Origin: Ruegeria meonggei
Lineage (GTDB): Bacteria > Pseudomonadota > Alphaproteobacteria > Rhodobacterales > Rhodobacteraceae
DNA: 64,000 nucleotides
Assembly (NCBI RefSeq): GCF_900172215.1
Contig: NZ_FWFP01000010.1
Coordinates: forward strand, 62,001 to 126,000
Direction: 5' to 3'
The notes under the pieces are model-generated. The model ran no database searches, was not told the origin of the DNA, and saw only the letters and a list, made by a program, of their open reading frames with translations. Position numbers and translations under genes: made by a program. Numbering within the stretch: position 1 is the stretch's first letter; every line of letters begins with the position of its first letter. Below, in pieces: positions 61,205 to 64,000 of the stretch.

Positions 61205-62149
61205 TTACGCCGCAGCCAACAAGGCTCTCCCGATTTTCTCGACATGGATATAATCGGTACCGCAACACCCGCCAAAAACATTCATCGTTGGATGAGCGGC
61301 CCTGATATCAACGTATTGATTTGCCAATTCATCTGGGTTTCCTTCTTCAAGATGCCCCAACTGGCACAACGTGCCGTGATCCAAAGAGGATGCGTTGGCC
61401 CGCAGTCCACGGATGCGGTTCGCCCAGAGCTCATTGCCCAGTGCAGGGCCAAAATCGACCGGATGCGAGCAGTTGATCATATAATACGCCGGAGCGTTTG
61501 ACGTTGCCGCATCGACCATTTCAATTGCTTGTTTCAGCGTTTCACCGCTGCGAAGTCTGCAGTCTTTCTCAATCGTAAAGGAAATCACCGACGGGATGCC
61601 TGCCTGGGCTGACGCCTTTGCGATACCAATCGCCTCGTCTGTTGTGTTCAGGGTCAGTGCTGTGACGATATCGGCCCCGGCGGCTTTGAACGTCTCAATC
61701 TGTTCACTATGGTAGGCTTCGGCACTTTCTGGAGTGAGGTTTTGGTTTGTTCGATAGGCATCACCCTTCGGCCCGATGCAGCCACTGATAACGGTGTTTT
61801 CCGCTGTCAAACCAGCCTCAGCGGCGCACTCCCGGTAAAGCTCGAAGCACTTGTGGTTCATCTCAGCCAGGGCATTAGCAGAGTATCCAAGCAACGCACC
61901 CCAATCGCGACTTGCGCGATAAGTCAGGCTGTCGAAGATGAAGGGCGTTCCAAGTTTCTCGGCGATATTGGCGAAGGCTAGGTAGTATTCCCGCAACGCT
62001 ACGGCTGATCGTTGGTCGTTCAGCAGATGAAATGCGCTAAATTCAGGTATCTCAAAGCCACGTTTATACATAAGCCATGTCTCGGTTCCGCCATCGGTTA
62101 AGAAAATGTCGTCCGTCTGATGTGGCAATCGGGGTGTAGGTTTGGTCAT
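61205..62149 (-). CDS. Homocysteine S-methyltransferase family protein
   Basis: 314 residues. FLTDGGTETWL at the start, the first zinc Cys in YMINCSHP and the GGCCGTD motif with two zinc cysteines near the end match the family (MmuM/BHMT). Known members methylate homocysteine with S-methylmethionine or betaine. The methyl donor here is uncertain; in a DMSP-using marine bacterium DMSP-related donors are conceivable. It is 31 nt downstream of the FAD oxidase gene. Confidence 0.86.
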   Translation of the reverse strand: MTKPTPRLPHQTDDIFLTDGGTETWLMYKRGFEIPEFSAFHLLNDQRSAVALREYYLAFANIAEKLGTPFIFDSLTYRASRDWGALLGYSANALAEMNHKCFELYRECAAEAGLTAENTVISGCIGPKGDAYRTNQNLTPESAEAYHSEQIETFKAAGADIVTALTLNTTDEAIGIAKASAQAGIPSVISFTIEKDCRLRSGETLKQAIEMVDAATSNAPAYYMINCSHPVDFGPALGNELWANRIRGLRANASSLDHGTLCQLGHLEEGNPDELANQYVDIRAAHPTMNVFGGCCGTDYIHVEKIGRALLAAA

Positions 62150-62180
62150 ATCGTGCTCCTATCAATATGCTGCGCTGGCC

Positions 62181-63575
62181 TTATGCCTCAGGTGCGATGT
62201 TTTGATTGAAGCGGAACCGGTTTTGCGGGTCGAATTTGGTTTTTATCTCGACAAGCCGCTTATAGTTCGGGCCGAAACTTGTCTGCGTCAGCTCCGCGTT
62301 GTCCTCGCCATGGCCCGCAAAGTTCAGGTAGGCACGCCCATGATGGCCAAAACGTTCGGAATTTGACCAGCCGACCCGTGACCAGGCAATATTAGCGGCA
62401 TCATCTGCCGGGTCTGACCAAATTCCATCAAGCGAATACATCCAGCCAAAAGAACGATCGCCGAATGCGGTGGCGTCGGCGGCGACCTTTGCTGTTGTAC
62501 CGCCAAAATTCCAAAGCGATGAAATCGAATTGTCTGACGGGGCCGCCAATGCATTAGAAATCGCCAGATCGATCATTTCGTCTGACAAGTCGCTGAGATA
62601 TCGCGCCTTCCAATAACACCGGAAATCTCCGGCGGGGACCAGAGTATCAAATAACTGTTGCACATCGCAGTAGTTCATCCGCCCGGAAAAATCCGTCGAC
62701 AGTTCGCCAAGTTCACGAAGAGGCTGGGTCAGCACTTCGCCCTCGGCGGCGTCTCCGTTGTAAATGCATGCAAGGGTAAAGACCCGCTTGCCCCAGTATT
62801 CTTCAGGAAAATCTTCGCCGCCTGCCGTTGAAAACTCGCACAGTGAACCAACCTTGTCCCCGTGTTTTGTCAAAAAATCTCGCCATGCCCGGATTGGTTC
62901 TGGACCGTTTTCCACCAGGTATATTGGCGCGGTAAACATGACTTCCGGGCCCAAAGGGTGTAGGGAAAATTCAAAATTAACAACGACGCCAAAATTGCCA
63001 CCACCACCTTGGAGTGCCCACAATAGATCTGGGTTTTCGTCAGTACTGGCGCGCACCAATGACCCGTCAGCCGTCACCACATCAGCCGCGACCAGGTTAT
63101 CGATGGAAAGCCCGTGTTTGGCACGCAGCCAGCCAATGCCGCCCGACAGCGTGAGCCCAGCGACACCGGTGTCAGAAATCAAACCACCCGGCGTAGCGAG
63201 CCCATGTTTTTGTGTCGCCGTATCTACATCACGCCACAATGCGCCGCCCTGAACTTTGGCCAAACGAGCGGTTGGATCGACTTCAACACCGCGCATCCCA
63301 GAGAGATCGATCATCACGCCGCCGTCACACACCGCGTGCCCAGCAACATTGTGACCGCCGCCCTTAATCGAAATCGGCAAGTCCTGGGCAACGGCGAGCT
63401 TCACAGCCGCTTGGACATCCGATGCAGATTTGCACTGTGCAATGACGGCAGGGCGGCGATCTATCATCGCATTCCAGACCGCACGTGCGCCATTAAACCG
63501 GTTATCATCCGGGTCAATCAGATTACCACTAAACTCAAGTGAGAGCGTCTCTAACATGTTGGATAAGTCGTTCAT
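62181..63575 (-). CDS. FAD-binding oxidoreductase, berberine bridge enzyme (BBE) type
   Basis: 464 residues. The PP-loop FAD domain has IKGGGHNVAGHAVCDGG, in which the histidine is the usual covalent FAD site, and GGGNFGVVVNFEF. The C-terminal BBE motif is NFAGHGED ... FDPQNRFRFNQNI. These enzymes oxidise sugars or alkaloid-like compounds with O2. It is probably co-transcribed with the homocysteine methyltransferase gene. Confidence 0.88.
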   Translation of the reverse strand: MNDLSNMLETLSLEFSGNLIDPDDNRFNGARAVWNAMIDRRPAVIAQCKSASDVQAAVKLAVAQDLPISIKGGGHNVAGHAVCDGGVMIDLSGMRGVEVDPTARLAKVQGGALWRDVDTATQKHGLATPGGLISDTGVAGLTLSGGIGWLRAKHGLSIDNLVAADVVTADGSLVRASTDENPDLLWALQGGGGNFGVVVNFEFSLHPLGPEVMFTAPIYLVENGPEPIRAWRDFLTKHGDKVGSLCEFSTAGGEDFPEEYWGKRVFTLACIYNGDAAEGEVLTQPLRELGELSTDFSGRMNYCDVQQLFDTLVPAGDFRCYWKARYLSDLSDEMIDLAISNALAAPSDNSISSLWNFGGTTAKVAADATAFGDRSFGWMYSLDGIWSDPADDAANIAWSRVGWSNSERFGHHGRAYLNFAGHGEDNAELTQTSFGPNYKRLVEIKTKFDPQNRFRFNQNIAPEA

Positions 63576-63719
63576 CGTAGTTACCCCTTTTGATTTCTTT
63601 TCAGGCTAACCCAACTCCTCATATCGCAAGAAGTGGCAATATGGACGCCGCCAAGGCATACTGGACAAATGACCACGGCAAACGTGTCAAAACCGTGCTG
63701 AAATAGACAGGAGACCCTG

Positions 63720-64000
63720 ATGAGCCACGGAAAGAACCCCCTGATTGTGTTGCTCGCAGCACCAGAAACCTCGGCCTCAGTATTATACGGGTTGTACGAT
63801 GTGCTGGCCTCGGTTGGGGCTGTCTATTCAGACATGTTGGCCGGAACGCCGGGAAATGAAGTTTTGGATATCAAGATTGCCTCTGCGGACGGGAAACCAT
63901 TTCACTGTCTGGGCAATATTCCAGTTGAGCCGCATATTGCGACCGACGACGAGGCCTCTCCTGACGCTGTCGTGGTTTGCGATATGTATACCTCGATTTA
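63720..64000 (+). CDS. GlxA/DJ-1-type protein, N-terminal part (3' truncated by window)
   Basis: About 93 residues visible from the ATG at 63720 (GACAGGAGACC upstream). LIVLLAAPETSASVLYGLYDVLA begins a DJ-1/PfpI-like (class I glutaminase-like) domain, as in the N-terminus of GlxA-type AraC regulators. Whether an AraC HTH follows cannot be seen. Divergent from the FAD oxidase gene, so a regulator of it is possible. Confidence 0.6.
   Translation, partial: MSHGKNPLIVLLAAPETSASVLYGLYDVLASVGAVYSDMLAGTPGNEVLDIKIASADGKPFHCLGNIPVEPHIATDDEASPDAVVVCDMYTSI

Overview
The window looks like chromosomal DNA of a marine Rhodobacteraceae (Roseobacter-group) alphaproteobacterium. Supporting signs are a high-GC coding style with many 4-bp start/stop overlaps, a urtABCDE urea transporter divergent from a urease operon, a HemP-type haem uptake gene with an iron-box-like upstream site, a DddP-like M24 protein, and two enhancer-binding regulators that lack GAFTGA (known for Rhodobacter NtrC). 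No ribosomal RNA, canonical tRNA gene, CRISPR array or intact insertion sequence was seen. Taxonomy is an inference from gene content.

Layout. 0-7 kb: end of a copper P-type ATPase and cueR, a beta-hydroxyacid dehydrogenase, a 1021-residue kinase/M23/aminotransferase fusion, a hemP pair and phosphoglycolate phosphatase. 7-19 kb: urea uptake (urtEDCBA, minus) facing urease (ureD-A-x-B-C-DUF1127-E-F-G, plus), with a 53-residue membrane ORF between ureA and ureB. 19-23 kb: epimerase, DUF4166 and a GbsR/MarR regulator whose start codon lies in a perfect 36-bp palindrome, then a LysR pseudogene and a DUF3299 exported protein. 23-28.5 kb: an RNA-repair locus (rtcB, an array of tRNA-like modules, a Ro60/Rsr gene, divergent rtcR). 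28.7-34.3 kb: DddP-like protein and a polyamine cluster (AdoMet decarboxylase, rhomboid-GNAT fusion, anchored protein, membrane-embedded spermidine synthase).

34.4-43.7 kb: seven genes on the minus strand, every neighbouring pair overlapping: HMG-CoA reductase, UbiA prenyltransferase, a PEP-synthase/rifampin-phosphotransferase-like dikinase, a BtaA-like DUF3419 enzyme, a dolichol/phytol-kinase-like membrane protein, a GNAT-fold protein and an AMP-forming ligase. This reads as one pathway, probably for an isoprenoid-containing lipid or small molecule, which I do not recognise. 44-48 kb: two MarR regulators, two methyltransferase genes and a membrane protein, with repeated AGTCAA-N5-TTGACT-type operators. 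48-56.6 kb: an AcoR-like regulator with a degenerate AAA+ domain, and a seven-gene operon for a 2-oxoacid/acetoin dehydrogenase with a split E2, a lipoate-ligase-like protein and a GMC/gluconate-dehydrogenase pair; matching TGTCTCA palindromes sit upstream of both. 57-64 kb: a TetR-controlled group (hydrolase-glycosyltransferase fusion, methyltransferase), homocysteine S-methyltransferase, a BBE-type FAD oxidase and the start of a GlxA-like gene.

The most unusual element is the RNA-repair locus. Between rsr and rtcB lie four copies of a 20-nt motif about 106-156 nt apart, interleaved with tRNA-half-like sequences. One of these reads T-arm, closed acceptor hairpin, U8-A9, D-arm, which is a circularly permuted tRNA-like order. 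The RtcR here has lost GAFTGA, and no canonical sigma-54 promoter was found.
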